A stretch of DNA of 64,000 bases from Picochlorum sp. 'celeri' (Eukaryota > Chlorophyta > Trebouxiophyceae): the NCBI GenBank assembly GCA_010909725.1, contig JAACMV010000003.1, forward strand, positions 868,001 to 932,000, given 5' to 3'. A program made the position numbers and the translations under genes. Positions 50,663 through 62,679 of the stretch are shown here, piece after piece (position 1 is the stretch's first letter; every line of letters begins with the position of its first letter). The notes beneath the pieces were generated by a model. That model was not told the DNA's origin. It made no database searches and saw only the letters and a list, made by a program, of their open reading frames with translations.

Positions 50663-51464
50663 ATGGCAGAAGGGACTACTGCTGCGAACGAGTGGCACCT
50701 TCGTCCACGTCATAAAGACAATCCAGTCGTCTTTTTTGGTATGTTAAATTATTAAAAGTTTTCTCATGGCCTATCGAGTGCTGATATGATCTCTGTGTGT
50801 GTATAGATGTCACAATTGGGGATGTGGAGGTTGGGAGATTGCAAATGGAACTGTTTGCGGATGTGTGTCCAAAGACGTGTGAGAATTTTAGACAGCTCTG
50901 TACAGGGGAATTCAAGTACGTGTGTGATACCAGAAATACATTGGTGCAACGAGGAATGAATGAATGATGGCATGGTGTGTGTTGTAGGCAAAATGAACAC
51001 CCAGTTGGGTACAAGGATTGTACATTTCATAGGGTGCGTGGGCCCAGTTCGATACTCCAATAGAAGGCATTATGTATGTATATCTATTTAAAAGGATGTG
51101 ACTGAATATACATGTATTGGATGTGTAGATTATCAAGGGATTTATGATTCAAGGGGGTGATTTTACCAGACATGATGGGACTGGTGGGCTCTCTATTTAT
51201 GGTAGCAAGTTTGCAGATGAGAGCTTTATTGGTAGACATACTGGGCCTGGGTTATTGTCCATGGCGAATAGTGGGCCGAATACAAACGGGAGTCAGTTTT
51301 TCATCACATGTGCCAAGACAGAGTGGTTGGATGACAAGCATGTTGTGTTTGGGAGAGTGATTGGCGATGGCATGTTGATTGTCAGGAAATTAGAGGCTGT
51401 GGCGACTGGACAGAATAATAAACCGAAATTGCCCTGTGTGATTGCTCAATGTGGTGAAATGTAA
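50663..51464 (+). CDS. PPIH: Cyclophilin H (spliceosomal peptidyl-prolyl isomerase)
   Basis: PPIH is the cyclophilin of the U4/U6 snRNP. Exons 50663-50738, 50807-50915, 50988-51033 and 51129-51464 join through GT-AG introns of 68, 72 and 95 nt to give 188 aa, the family length. Visible are [35 protein letters not shown], catalytic [20 protein letters not shown], the loop [40 protein letters not shown] and the characteristic C-terminus [14 protein letters not shown]. Active-site Arg, Phe, Gln, Trp and His are retained. The ending and the [10 protein letters not shown] loop favour PPIH over cytosolic CypA. The stop lies 15 bp from that of convergent DHFR-TS. Confidence 0.93.
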
Positions 51465-51479
51465 CAACACATGTTTCTT

Positions 51480-53114
51480 TTACACAGCCATTTTCATCTG
51501 GATCTTCTTGTGGGGTTTGTAGTCCACAATCTCAAAGTCATCAAACGTGAATTCATCAATATTCTTCTTCTCGGAGTTTATCCGTAGCGTTGGTAGATGG
51601 CGTGGATAATGCTGTAATTGCTCTTTGAGTGGATCCACGTGATTTGCATACACGTGTGCATCACCCAATACGTGAACAAAATCACCGGCAACCAGCCCAC
51701 ACACCTGTGCCACCATTCGGGTCAACAATGCGTACGATGCTATATTAAATGGTACACCGAGTCCCAAGTCACACGATCGCTGATACATTTGACAGCTCAA
51801 TTCCCCATCAGCAACGTAGAACTGACAAAACATGTGACATGGTGGTAGAGCCATCTCAGGAAGAGCCAATGGATTCCACGCGGTTAGCACCAAGCGCCTG
51901 TCATTGGGGTTATTCTTGATTTTATGAATGAGATCATTGAGTTGATCGACCCCTTTGCCGGAATAGTCGGCATGCATGTTTGAATACTCTGCACCAAAGT
52001 GACGCCACTGGAATCCATACACTGGCCCAAGATCCCCCTCCTCCCTCTCTGTGAGGCCAATCGAATCAAGATATTCACGAGAGCCATTTCCATCCCAAAT
52101 ATGGATTCCTTTGTCTGATAATTCTGTCGCATTGGTACTTCCTTTGATAAACCAGAGGAGCTCTTCTGCCAGCCCTCTCCAAAAGACACGCTTTGTGGTG
52201 AGGAGAGGAAATGTATGCCGCAAATTGAATCGCATCGTCTTTCCAAATTTCGAATACGTCCCAGTCCCTGTTCTATCCCCCCGAAACGTACCCTCATCAA
52301 TAATCTCCTGGATCATATCCAAATACTGAAACTCCTCATGCTGCCGAGCCATCCCTGCAGGCAGCGCATCAATCGCCCTCGCCGCAACATCATCATCGTC
52401 TACATCCACTCGTGTGTAACACAAAAACGAGTATCTCATTCCATCAGGAGTATCTCTCCGCGGAGATCCCGCATGCCACAGTTTGAACCTTGTCTCATCC
52501 ACCTCTGGCATGAAGGTGTCACAATCCACATCCCCTTCCACCCTCGTCAGGTGAATCGCAGACAGCAACGGCGACGCCAACGCTTCTTTATACACCTCTC
52601 CCCCTCCAATCACAAACACATTCTCCAGAGACCCTGCCAAATCTTTCTGCAGGTAAGCCATGGCATCTTCCAAACTCCTCTTCACCACCATGCCCCCTTC
52701 CTCCTCCATCTGGCGACTTAATACCACATTTACTCTGCCAGAGAGTGGTCTAAACTTTTTTGGAATAGACTCCCATGTCTTCCGACCCATAATCACGGCA
52801 TTCTTCTTTGCAGCGTCGCGAGTGGTGGTTGTCAGTTTTTTGAAATACGCCATGTCTCCAGGCAACTTCCATGGCAGCGTTCCATCTACAAACATGACCA
52901 ATCGATGTTATAAATGGTTTAGATGGCAAGAAAATGGACAGAAACCCGCACCTTTACCGATGCCACCCTGACGAGTTGCCGCAACAACAATTTGAAACAC
53001 CAACATTGGTTGAGTTTGTTCTTGTGACGCTGAATTTATCGTTGACACCGTCATCTCTTCATTTGATATCGTCTCATACATACATTTAATGACAAGTGGC
53101 AAATTATGGGGCAT
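51480..53114 (-). CDS. DHFR-TS: Bifunctional dihydrofolate reductase-thymidylate synthase
   Basis: One chain makes dTMP and regenerates tetrahydrofolate, a fusion typical of plants, algae and many protists. Exons 53114-52952 and 52885-51480 join through a 66-nt phase-1 intron to give 522 aa. In DHFR (about residues 37-235): [20 protein letters not shown] across the junction, [10 protein letters not shown] and [15 protein letters not shown]. In [57 protein letters not shown], the catalytic [33 protein letters not shown] and [10 protein letters not shown]. All catalytic residues appear intact. The N-terminal ~35 residues before DHFR show no clear targeting signal. Confidence 0.95.
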
Positions 53115-53433
53115 CTCATGGCTCTAGACTCTGTCTCTTCTTCCCTGCCCCGAATGATCGATATACTTCTGACCATTGACCGCTTCCTTTAATGGGCCAA
53201 TAGAATTGTACCTCGGTGGAGCGGATCACGATGGGCATTGTTTGTAAGTTCTATTGCGCGGATCCCGTCTTCTCGGGTAAACTATGTAATAAAAGAAAAA
53301 GAATGAATGTCTGAGAACCAGAGCATTGCTCAAGGACCCTGACAATTGCTGTTTGAGATCCAACTCGCTCAACAGAAATCAATCGCCCGTTACATACTTC
53401 ACAGAACAGTCTTTTCTCAGCGCTGCTAGCATC
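53115..53433. promoter_or_regulatory. Shared divergent upstream region
   Basis: 319 bp between the DHFR-TS start (minus) and the next plus-strand ATG. A GGGCCAATAGA sequence at about 53191-53201 contains a CCAAT box in plus orientation. No other element is convincing. Confidence 0.4.
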
Positions 53434-54243
53434 ATGGCATCAGAACTTAGCCAATTCATAGGTACGCATGGTTGTGGGTCGAGCGTTGCCGGCTGAATTG
53501 ATGTACGACTGAGTCTCTCTCTCCCATGTGTGTGCAGAAAAGGAGCTTCAGGCTCAGGGAATTGAGGATGATGAGGAGCAAAAGCTCCTGTCCGATTTGA
53601 AGGTCAAGGTAGGTATATAGTACTTGTTGTGCACGAGTGTTCGTATCGTGTCATCTGCTCATCATGCCTGGTTTTTTAATGACATGTCTTTTTTTAAATC
53701 TCTATGATGCAGCCACTGTCTGTGGATGCTGCTCCTCTTGAGCGGTCGACATGGTCCTCTCGAAAAAATATTCTTTTTCTCATTGGTGGAATTGTCGTGG
53801 TGGCACTGATTATAGTCGGTGCTGGGTCCTATTATAAAAGGGGTTTGACCACGAGGGATATTGCTCAGCCTGACAAGACCATGCCTCCTTTGGACACACG
53901 AGGGGCAGACAATCCAAGTCCAGTCAAGAAACAGCAGGAGACGAAAGAGTATGATGATTATGAAGATGATGATTACGATGAAGAGAATGAGGACGTGGTG
54001 AAGAGAGAGGAGGAGAAGAAGAAGAAAGAGGAGGAGGAAGAGAAGAAGAAGAAGGATAACAAGGAGAAGAAAAAGGCAGATTCGGACAAAGAGGACTCTG
54101 CCGAGTATGAGGATTATGATTATTCCCCCGACGTGAAGACACCAGTCAAGGATGATGGGGCAGCAGCAACAAAGAAGGACAAGAACCGCAGGCGAAGCCA
54201 TCGTAAACTTGCCTCATATGCCACGCATCATCAGCTCGTATAA
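53434..54243 (+). CDS. Single-span membrane protein with acidic/basic tail (3 exons)
   Basis: Family not recognised. Exons 53434-53461, 53538-53608 and 53713-54243 (introns 76 and 104 nt, GT-AG) give 209 aa. The first exon carries only nine codons plus one base. A short acidic N-terminal helix precedes one strong membrane segment (about residues 53-74, ILFLIGGIVVVALIIVGAGS) followed by YYKRG. The remaining ~130 residues are low-complexity: Asp/Tyr/Glu runs, then Glu/Lys runs, then a basic end (KNRRRSHRK). By the positive-inside rule the C-terminal tail is probably cytosolic. It converges on the desaturase gene with 64 bp between stops. Confidence 0.7.
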
Positions 54244-54307
54244 ACTGTGTTTTTTTTGTTAGATATATATAGTTGAATGCACACATCATCAAAAAGAAAG
54301 AATAGAC

Positions 54308-55492
54308 TCAGATGTTGATCGTATTGTCGAAAATCCAAGAAAAGGAGACGTCAGTCTTGGCTCCCTTTGCTTTGCGGGCAGCAGCTCTCTCTGAAAGTTT
54401 GCGAATTCTAGCAGGCAGCTTCATCAGATATTCTTGTGCCTCCGCAGCGTCTCCAGTCACAGATCTGCCGTTCACCTCCCAACGGTCAATCAAGTGTTCC
54501 ATAATGTCGCAGTAATCATTGGCATCATACACGCCAAGACTCTCTGCCACAGATGAGAAATCATCAAACAAGTTTCTGCCTCTATTCTTCTCTTCATGCT
54601 CCATATCATCCATCAAGTGCGCAGGCATGACAATCTGCTTCTTCATCATGTCTGCAAATGCCAACATGGCTCCATTTGGATCCTGTCTGAAGAGCTCATC
54701 AACAATTCTAGTGTATGCAATTTCGTGACGAGACTCGTCAGAAGCAATGGCACCGCAGATTTTACTAAGAGTGTCATCACCATACTCCTGAGCTAAACGA
54801 GCCGTGTTTCCATGAGAGATTTTGGTTGCTCGTTCCTGGAACGATGTGTACACAAATCCCAAGTATGGATTGTTTTCCGTTTTAGGATTCATCCCACTAC
54901 CGATCAAATTCTGAATGGTAACTTCTACGGCACGCATGTTCACCCTTCCGGTCAAATAGCAAAACTTGTTCATCAAGTCCCCGTGCCTGTTCTCCTCAGC
55001 AACCCACTGTCGTGTCCACTGCGCCCAAGGAGTACTGGAAGCACCAGTCTCATCGCGTACTCCATCAAGAGTATTCAACATTGCCATATACGTTGGCAAA
55101 GCTTCTTCAGTAATCATATCCCCGACAAGAGTCACAAAGTATTCATCTGGAATATTCTTTGTCCTCTCTCTCAAATCATGCACAGCATCCAGAAAATCAG
55201 GAGACTCTGGATCCGGCAGGAAATCCTGTGGCTGCCACAGCTTATCCACAGGCTTGAGAATAGGAACAACCTGCTCGGCAGCAAAATCGTCGAGACTGTG
55301 AATCAACTCGAGCCTCTCTGGTGTAATGCTATGCACCACCTGTCCGTCCAAGAGAATAGGTCCTTCATTCGTCGCCGATGCAGCGCAAACTTGCACTGAT
55401 CTGTTTCTTCTCATACTAACGCCGCACTTGCTGCCATCAAGCGATGGCTTTTTCGCCACCGCAGCAGGGTGCTGTCCTCCAATCACACGCAT
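54308..55492 (-). CDS. Plastid stearoyl-(acyl-carrier-protein) desaturase
   Basis: Soluble diiron enzyme that puts the first double bond into acyl-ACP in the plastid stroma. Single coding exon, 394 aa from ATG 55492. The N-terminal ~45 residues (with [14 protein letters not shown]) look like a transit peptide. Both diiron motifs are present: EENRHGD and DESRHE, with [10 protein letters not shown] and [20 protein letters not shown] between them. Length and order match plant acyl-ACP desaturases. A splice acceptor (GGTTGCAG) directly precedes this ATG. With a GTAAGA donor near 55677 it would form a 5'-UTR intron and make 55492 the first ATG of the mRNA, so I chose that start. Confidence 0.92.
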   Translation of the reverse strand: MRVIGGQHPAAVAKKPSLDGSKCGVSMRRNRSVQVCAASATNEGPILLDGQVVHSITPERLELIHSLDDFAAEQVVPILKPVDKLWQPQDFLPDPESPDFLDAVHDLRERTKNIPDEYFVTLVGDMITEEALPTYMAMLNTLDGVRDETGASSTPWAQWTRQWVAEENRHGDLMNKFCYLTGRVNMRAVEVTIQNLIGSGMNPKTENNPYLGFVYTSFQERATKISHGNTARLAQEYGDDTLSKICGAIASDESRHEIAYTRIVDELFRQDPNGAMLAFADMMKKQIVMPAHLMDDMEHEEKNRGRNLFDDFSSVAESLGVYDANDYCDIMEHLIDRWEVNGRSVTGDAAEAQEYLMKLPARIRKLSERAAARKAKGAKTDVSFSWIFDNTINI

Positions 55493-56619
55493 GTCACCTG
55501 CAACCATCCACAATTCAATCAGATACACCAACCAATGGATATAAAAGATGTATTAACAGAGAATTAATACATCTCATGAAAAGATCCATGCGTAGAACCC
55601 TCCCAAACAAGATCAGACAACCCTCTCGGGTAATGTCAAAGACACGTGAGCAATGCATCACGGACGCACCTTCTTACCGTCGGATCTATTGCAATGAAAA
55701 ATAGTAATAATGTTAATGGACTGTGAGACGTGCCAATGCACTCTGCCCCAAGGACCTGACACGGGATGTCGTGTTTCTGTACGCTTCTGTTCAAGCAAGT
55801 AATGCTTGATTCGACCAAGGTACAGTATGTATTACGATTTAAATGTGCCAATGTGAGTACTGGATGTGGGATGGAAACATATTCTGTCTGCATGCGTTCG
55901 AAGAATCGGGATCTATCTATGTGAAATTAGTAATTCCCATACAAAGGACCCTTGGATGGGGCATGAAGAGTTATCCATCTCTGGAGGATTCTGTGTCTGA
56001 CTGGCCTCCATGCAGCATTTGGATGACATGATATGGTGCCTTGCGGACTGCCATGGCACTCTTATCAACAATTTTTGAGGTGACAGGAGTATGTATAGAT
56101 GCATTGTGATTGTCGGGGAAGGGTCTATCAGGTGTGGATGGATTGGGCTGACAGGATACACACCTCGTTGTGCAACAAGGCACAGTGACATTGCTTTAAC
56201 CCGGGTTATTTGATCATGCAAGAGCGAGAACGAGGCATTGTTATCATACGCCTATCTGGGGGGTGTTCACGTGTATTGCTAGTACGAGGAGCCATTGGAA
56301 GATTGCAGATGAGGTGATGATGATCGATCATCCTGATGGAAGTGGCGCCCAAAGAGGTTGCCTCGTTGACTCCGCCTGTCGACCTCCGGAATCTTTTGAA
56401 ATTTGACAGCAACAGGATATCGATAGGATCTTTACTATTTGCAAAAAGTGTTGGTGTATAATTTTTTGCCACGCTGGTTGTCGTGGTGCCTTGTCTCGTC
56501 TATCAAACAAAAGAAGATATTTTGGGACGAAGCAATACAACACCTTACCTACTACTTTGCCAGGCCATGTAACAGCTGCTCAGGGTTGAATACGTAACGA
56601 TTGATTTGAAAAGAAGAAG
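55493..56619. other. Divergent spacer, no gene seen
   Basis: About 1.1 kb between the desaturase and the Cys-rich protein gene. Open frames are short and unrecognisable on both strands. The left part probably carries the desaturase 5'-UTR exon and promoter; the right end should carry the promoter of the large secreted protein. Confidence 0.4.
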
Positions 56620-59600
56620 ATGCAAGGGTCGAACAGCATGTGGATGCGTGCCTTGTCCATTCTCGCGCTGCTCGGGTGTGGACTGCACAGAGCCAGGTCC
56701 GATTCAGCCTCTGCTGCCTTCTCAGAGGCTGCGGGACTTAGACAATCAACTATCCAGCAAAACGACTCGAGAATTTTCGGTATTTGGGAGGTACGGCGCC
56801 TAGACTTGACGACTATGCCAAGGTCAACAACGGAGCGCGAGCTTGTGCTGACGTCAGCGTGAATCTGCGTTTTGAAATGTAGTCAACGGGGGCGCGTTGC
56901 ATCTCATAGCATTCTATATGTGTGCGCAGGACAATGACCAGCCAAAGAAACGATTTATTTTCGAGGTATGTGGCGAACTGTGTATGAAAATACGCTTACG
57001 AGTGCATTTGATAGCGTACTGCACGTATGCCTCTGTAGTGCTTGAAAGACAGCGAGTGTACAACCTCCGGCTTTCCTATTTGTTCTCGGAAGGAGAAGGA
57101 GTGTGTTCAGTGTCGAAGCGATGGAGATTGTAACGCTCAGAATCCTGTATGTCAAGATGGGACGTGTTTACAGTGTGTGTCATCAGAAGATTGTCAGGGC
57201 AACCCCACCAACTCTGTGTGCAACACTGTGACAAATACTTGCGTGCCGTGCAATGAAGCGTCTGGATGCGACCCAAATTCACAAGCACCTGTTTGTTTCG
57301 TGTCTGCTGCGCAGCGGGAGTGTGTCCAGTGTGTCAGCGATGCGGACTGCCCAGACTCTCTGGTGTGCTCCACTGATCGCACATGTGTTGCATGCAACAC
57401 AAATACAGATTGCCCAGATACATCACCTGTGTGTGATCAAGACTTGAATATTTGTGTCGAATGTTCTGGAGCGAACCTTCTTGGCGCATCCTCATGTTTT
57501 GGAACAAGGCCAATTTGCTTATCTCAGGTATTGAATTTTGTTGAAGAGGAGAACGCACGAGCTATTGCAAGTGCTGCGACTGATATTTGCGTTCAGTGTG
57601 TCAATGCTGCAAACATGGACTATACCTGCGCAAGTAATCAGGTGTGTGCCAGTACAGGGGGGCTCGCGTACACATGTGTGCAGTGCACAAATGATGGAGA
57701 TTGTGACAGTGAACAACGCCCATACTGTGACGTTCCCAAGGGCACGTGTGAACAGTGTTTCGAAGGAAAGCCCTGTCCTGATCCCTTTGTATGCGATGTT
57801 GATGCAAATGTCTGCAGAAGCTGCCTGACGGACTCAGATTGCGTGGCCAAAGGTGGACCCAATGAATTCTGTGATACTCAAACCTACCAGTGTGTTGGCT
57901 GCTTGGAAGATGGGGATTGTGGGGCGGGATCATTCTGCGAATCAAATATCTGTATTTATGGTTGCAATGATGATCAGGATTGCACCAGTGCTGCGTATCC
58001 TCACTGCGATACGGACATAAATCAATGTGTCGAATGCGTACAGGATACTGATTGTGGCAGTTCAAGCACAAAGCCATTCTGTGATGTGACAGCGAGCAGG
58101 GATCAGTGTGTTCAATGCGTTACTGATGCCCAATGCGGAGTCTCGTTGAATCCCAAGTGCAATATTGGTGACAACACCTGCGTCCAATGCATTACAAACT
58201 TGGATTGCATTGAACGAGGATTGAGTCTGCCTGTGTGCAACACAGTTACCAACATCTGTCAAGAGTGTCTGACAGCAAGTGACTGCGATGGAGAATCTCA
58301 CCGAGCATGTCAGAGCGGAACATGTGTTGAATGTGATAGTGATGACCAGTGCCAGGGGTCCAGGCCATTCTGTGACACACAGAGTTTCACGTGCAAAACT
58401 TGCCTTACAGACAATGACTGTCCATTTGGAACATGCCTGAATGGCCAATGTGTGCAGTGTATCACTTCGGAGGACTGCGTTGATGATATCAACTCAGTCT
58501 GCGACACCGAGCGAAATACATGTGTGCAATGTGAATCTGACTCGGACTGTCCATCATTCTTGCCAGTGTGTGACAGGACCAATCCATTTAGGCCCGCGTG
58601 CGTTGGATGCATAAATGATGCTGATTGCTCGGATGCCTCTACGCCCTTCTGTAGTCTGGAGACGCAGACATGTGTTTCATGCATCACCAGTGATGATTGT
58701 GCCAGTCCCACACCAACTTGCAGTAACAATCAGTGTGTTGTTGAGTGCCTCAGCAATGATGATTGCTCAGATTGCATTGGAAGACCAACATGTCAGATTG
58801 AGACACAAACATGTGTTGAATGCCTCAACTCTGATCAATGCTGTGAGGAAAGCATTCCTATTTGTGATGCGGACTCTAATAGTTGTGTTCAATGCTTGGT
58901 GAACAATGACTGTAGCCCTGAAAGACCCATTTGTGGAGGTGATAATCGATGTTACCAATGTGAAACCGATGTAGACTGTATAGGTATTGGAGTATGCCAG
59001 GATAACACGTGCGTGTCGTGTACTGACGATCAACAATGTGAGGCATTTTCTCAGACAAACCCAGTCTGTGACGTGGAGGACAATGATTGTGTAGAATGCA
59101 CGTCAAGCAGCCAATGCCCCGATGAGCATCCTATTTGCAACTTTTTCACGAAACGTTGTGTCGAGTGTGAGAACAGTCGAGGTACGTATTAGATATCTAC
59201 CCTGCTTTTTGCTGTTCTGCTGCAGAAAATCAACATGCCTGCAACTCATGCTGTTCTGCTTTGTTTCGGTACAGATTGTCCATTGGGTACCCCAATATGT
59301 TTCTACGATGGTAATTTCAATGACTGCATCGAATGTCGCGATGACGGAGATTGTGAGAACCCAGAAAGGCAGACATGCAATCCAGAGACGAAAAAGTGTG
59401 TGCAGTGCATCGATGATACAACATGCTCAGATTCCGCTCCATTCTGCGATACCTCTACTTTGAGGTGCAAGGAATGTCTTGAATCTTCTCAGTGCGATCC
59501 AACTTCGGCCAGCCCAGTTTGCAGTTCTGAGAAAGGCGAGTGTGTCCCCTGCATCAATGATGGAGACTGTCCATTTGCATTCCAATGTGAAGTCACGAGC

Positions 59601-62544
59601 AATACCTGTGTTAACTGCCTCAATTCCCAGCATTGCGCTGAATTCTACAATCTTCGGCCTATTTGTGACACAGATGCGCGACTATGCGTTGGGTGCTTAC
59701 AAGATGATGATTGTGGCACCGGTGAAATTTGTACTCCAGAGGAGACGTGTGTCCCAGGCTGCAGAAATGATGCGGGTTGCGTCCAGGATGGGCTTAATGC
59801 ATGCGACACCGACATACTTGCATGTGTACAGTGCACAGATAATACGTACTGCCCAAATGTGAAGCCAGTTTGCAACACGATAGGCTCTGTGGATGCATGT
59901 GTTGAGTGTATCGAGGACGCTGACTGTACTGATGAGGTGTGCAGCACAAGTACTGGCACATGTGTTCCATGCTTGGTCGACAATGATTGCCCTGATGGAA
60001 GATGCAAGGTATCTCCTAAGCCAAAATTCAACAAGTGTGTGACTTGTCTGGAGGATGTTGATTGCACAGCTAATCCAGTCAATAAGATTTGCAATCTCTC
60101 AACAAACCAATGTGTGGGTTGCACAGATGATACACAGTGTCCAGTTGACTCTATTTGCAGGGACAATCAATGTATTATTGGCTGTGATGCGATAAAACCA
60201 TGCACTGATCCATCGAGGCCCATCTGCGATTTATCAACCGAGACATGCAAACAATGCACTGCTGATGACGCTACCCAGTGTACTGATGGCACCCCTGCTT
60301 GCGATATCACATCAGGAACATGTGTTCCTTGTATCCAATCGTCTGACTGTCCTACCAGCCGACCAATATGCGACACAGATGATAACCAATGCTATCCTGT
60401 AAGTTTGTTGGCAATTTTGGACGAGTGCGTGAAAAGTATGTGCCCAACTAACAAAAATTTGTCATCCTTTGCAGTGTTTACAAGACTCAGACTGCCCGAA
60501 CAACAAAATCTGCAACGAGGAGCGTAATTGCGTGCAATGCATCTCTAATCAAGACTGTTTGGACCCATCGTTTCCCTTTTGCAATCCCCTTGACTCGACG
60601 TGTGTCTCTTGCTTGGAAAGCAGTCAGTGTGGTCCTGGGTTCCTCTGCCAGAATTTTGTCTGTACAGCAGGTTGTGATGCCAATAATCCATGTGATTCGA
60701 CATCGCAATCACCTGTCTGCAATTTACCTACTCAAACATGCACACAGTGCCTAACATCGGCAGATTGTAGTGGCATTGAAGATGTATGCTTTGATAACAC
60801 TTGCGTGAATTGCGAAACCTCAGCAGACTGTCAAAGGAAATACGGCGATGCGAGGCCAGAATGTGATATCAATGACAGTTTTACTTGCAAGCAATGCCTT
60901 GATGATGGTGACTGTGCTGATAATCCCCTCTACGCTGCAGTCAATAAACTTGTTTGCATTGAAGGGTCTTGCCAGCAGTGCAGGGATGACAGTAATTGTG
61001 CAAGTTTCCCAGACAGGCCTGTCTGTGATCAGAATAGAAACTCCTGCGTCCAGTGCACAGAAAGTCAAGATTGTCCAATAGGATCATTCTGCAATTCAAA
61101 TAATTGCGTGGAATGCTTACCTGAGAACAATGATCCTGGCACAGGAATCAATGCAGAATGTGTGCTCTTGTATGGAAATCAGGAGCCAACTTGCTTGGCT
61201 GGAAAATGCGTTCAATGTACTGAAAGTGATCAATGTCCCAGCACATCTCCTGTGTGTGCCCGAGCATCAGTCCCAGGGACAACTATTCTGGCAAACACCT
61301 GTGTGGGGTGTGTTGGTGATGGAGATTGTGGGGCCCCTTCAACCACCACACCTGTCTGTGCCACCAGAGCAATTCCAACACCAACCTGCGTACAATGTGT
61401 TGATGCTTCAGATTGTCCAAACAATCAACAATGCATCGACAACAAGTGTGGCTGCAATAGCAACGATGACTGTACTGAGCCAACTGGGGTTTGCAATATT
61501 GCAAACAACACATGCATTCCTGGATGCACGACTGATCAATTTTGCAGACAAACTTTTGGCCTTGATTATTGTGATAATACGGTATGTGTCGAGTGCATTT
61601 CAGATTGGCAGTGTCCATCTGGTGAGGTCTGTGTCAGCAACCAGTGCCAACAATGTCGCACCAGTGATGATTGTGTATATGCAACCTTTGGATACGCGGT
61701 AAACTGTGTGAATGGCAAGTGTGAAACATGTGAGCCGAGTTCTGTGGATACACAAAACTGCCCGGGGGATTGTCAGGCCTGTCCTAGGGAGAAGCCTGTA
61801 TGCAAGGCCACCTTTGATCCAACGATAGGTGGCAACACATACTCTTGCATTGAATGTGCCAACGATGCAAATTGTGACTCGGACGCAGAATGCAGAGGAT
61901 GCATTTGCGACACAAATAATGCATCTATCCGACCTGGATCATTGAATTCTATCCAAGTATCTGAGAAGAACAGAAACAGTCTCAGTATTCAACAATGTGA
62001 AGGAACGGGTCGGACTGTAGGCAGCGCAACGGTCCGATATGCAAATACCCAAGGATTTGACTGCGAAGGTCCATCCGTATCTGTTCCTTATGATATCAGA
62101 TCTATTCCTGGTCCATTTAGAAGGGGAGAGCAAATCTGGTTCTACTCCTCAGGATATGTATTCCCAGATGAGTTTGTCATCACATTGGGTCAATGCGACA
62201 TTCTAACCGATTACAATAGTCGTGCTTCGACGCAAGGTGGCATTGGAGGAGTCCTTGGGGAATATACAAGTACTTCATCAAGGCCTGAGGGCTGTGTCAA
62301 CGATGTGAATACAAGGGAGCAAAATCCATCTGGATCATCACCTTGTTGCGCTCGCAATTTGTCAAACAAGCCAAACAATTGCAACGAAGATTGTGGACCA
62401 GGAGATAAGTACTTGTCTTTCATTCTAGATAGAGACTATGATGAGCTTTTTGTGACCGTATATGCCCCCTGTCAGAGCACCAGATGGGTTTATATGGTTT
62501 GCACAGATGACCAAAGAGACGTTTGTACCAATAGAGACTTTTAG
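56620..62544 (+). CDS. Giant secreted Cys-rich repeat protein (5 exons)
   Basis: Exons 56620-56790, 56930-56965, 57039-59181, 59275-60398 and 60475-62544 give 1847 aa; the four GT-AG introns are 139, 73, 93 and 76 nt. A signal peptide (MWMRALSILALLGCGLHRARS region) is followed by about forty tandem modules of roughly 35-45 residues of the form C-x2-C-x4-DC-x4-P-x-CD-x5-C-V-x-C, for example CVQCVSDADCPDSLVC and CVQCESDSDCPSFLPVCD. From about residue 1650 a non-repeated domain follows (SATVRYANTQGFDCEGPSVS; YVFPDEFVITLGQC; CCARNLSNKP) ending CTNRDF, with no membrane anchor. Similar Cys spacing occurs in bacterial and protist surface proteins, but I cannot name the family. It is presumably an extracellular disulfide-rich rod or matrix protein. 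All introns sit at or near module boundaries. Confidence 0.82.
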
Positions 62545-62679
62545 CTGTTTTCATCAATCTTTAGTCTCAGGGAATTTCCCATTCAAGAATTAGAGAAACT
62601 TAATTGTTTTGTGTTTATAGCTGAATACATCGTATATTACTCAAGGAAGAAAAATTATGAAAATAAAATTAGTACTGAC

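Noticed and set aside
53662..54201. 179-codon minus-strand hydrophobic Leu-rich frame
   Set aside because: It mirrors the Glu/Lys-rich tail of the plus-strand membrane protein, whose exons splice cleanly.
55840..56600. Possible tRNA or small RNA in the long spacer
   Set aside because: I found no cloverleaf, T-arm consensus or other RNA signature there or in other gaps; a dedicated covariance scan would be needed.
57076..60376. Several minus-strand frames with His/Thr/Gln-rich products
   Set aside because: These are antisense readings of the Cys-rich repeat array and have no independent support.
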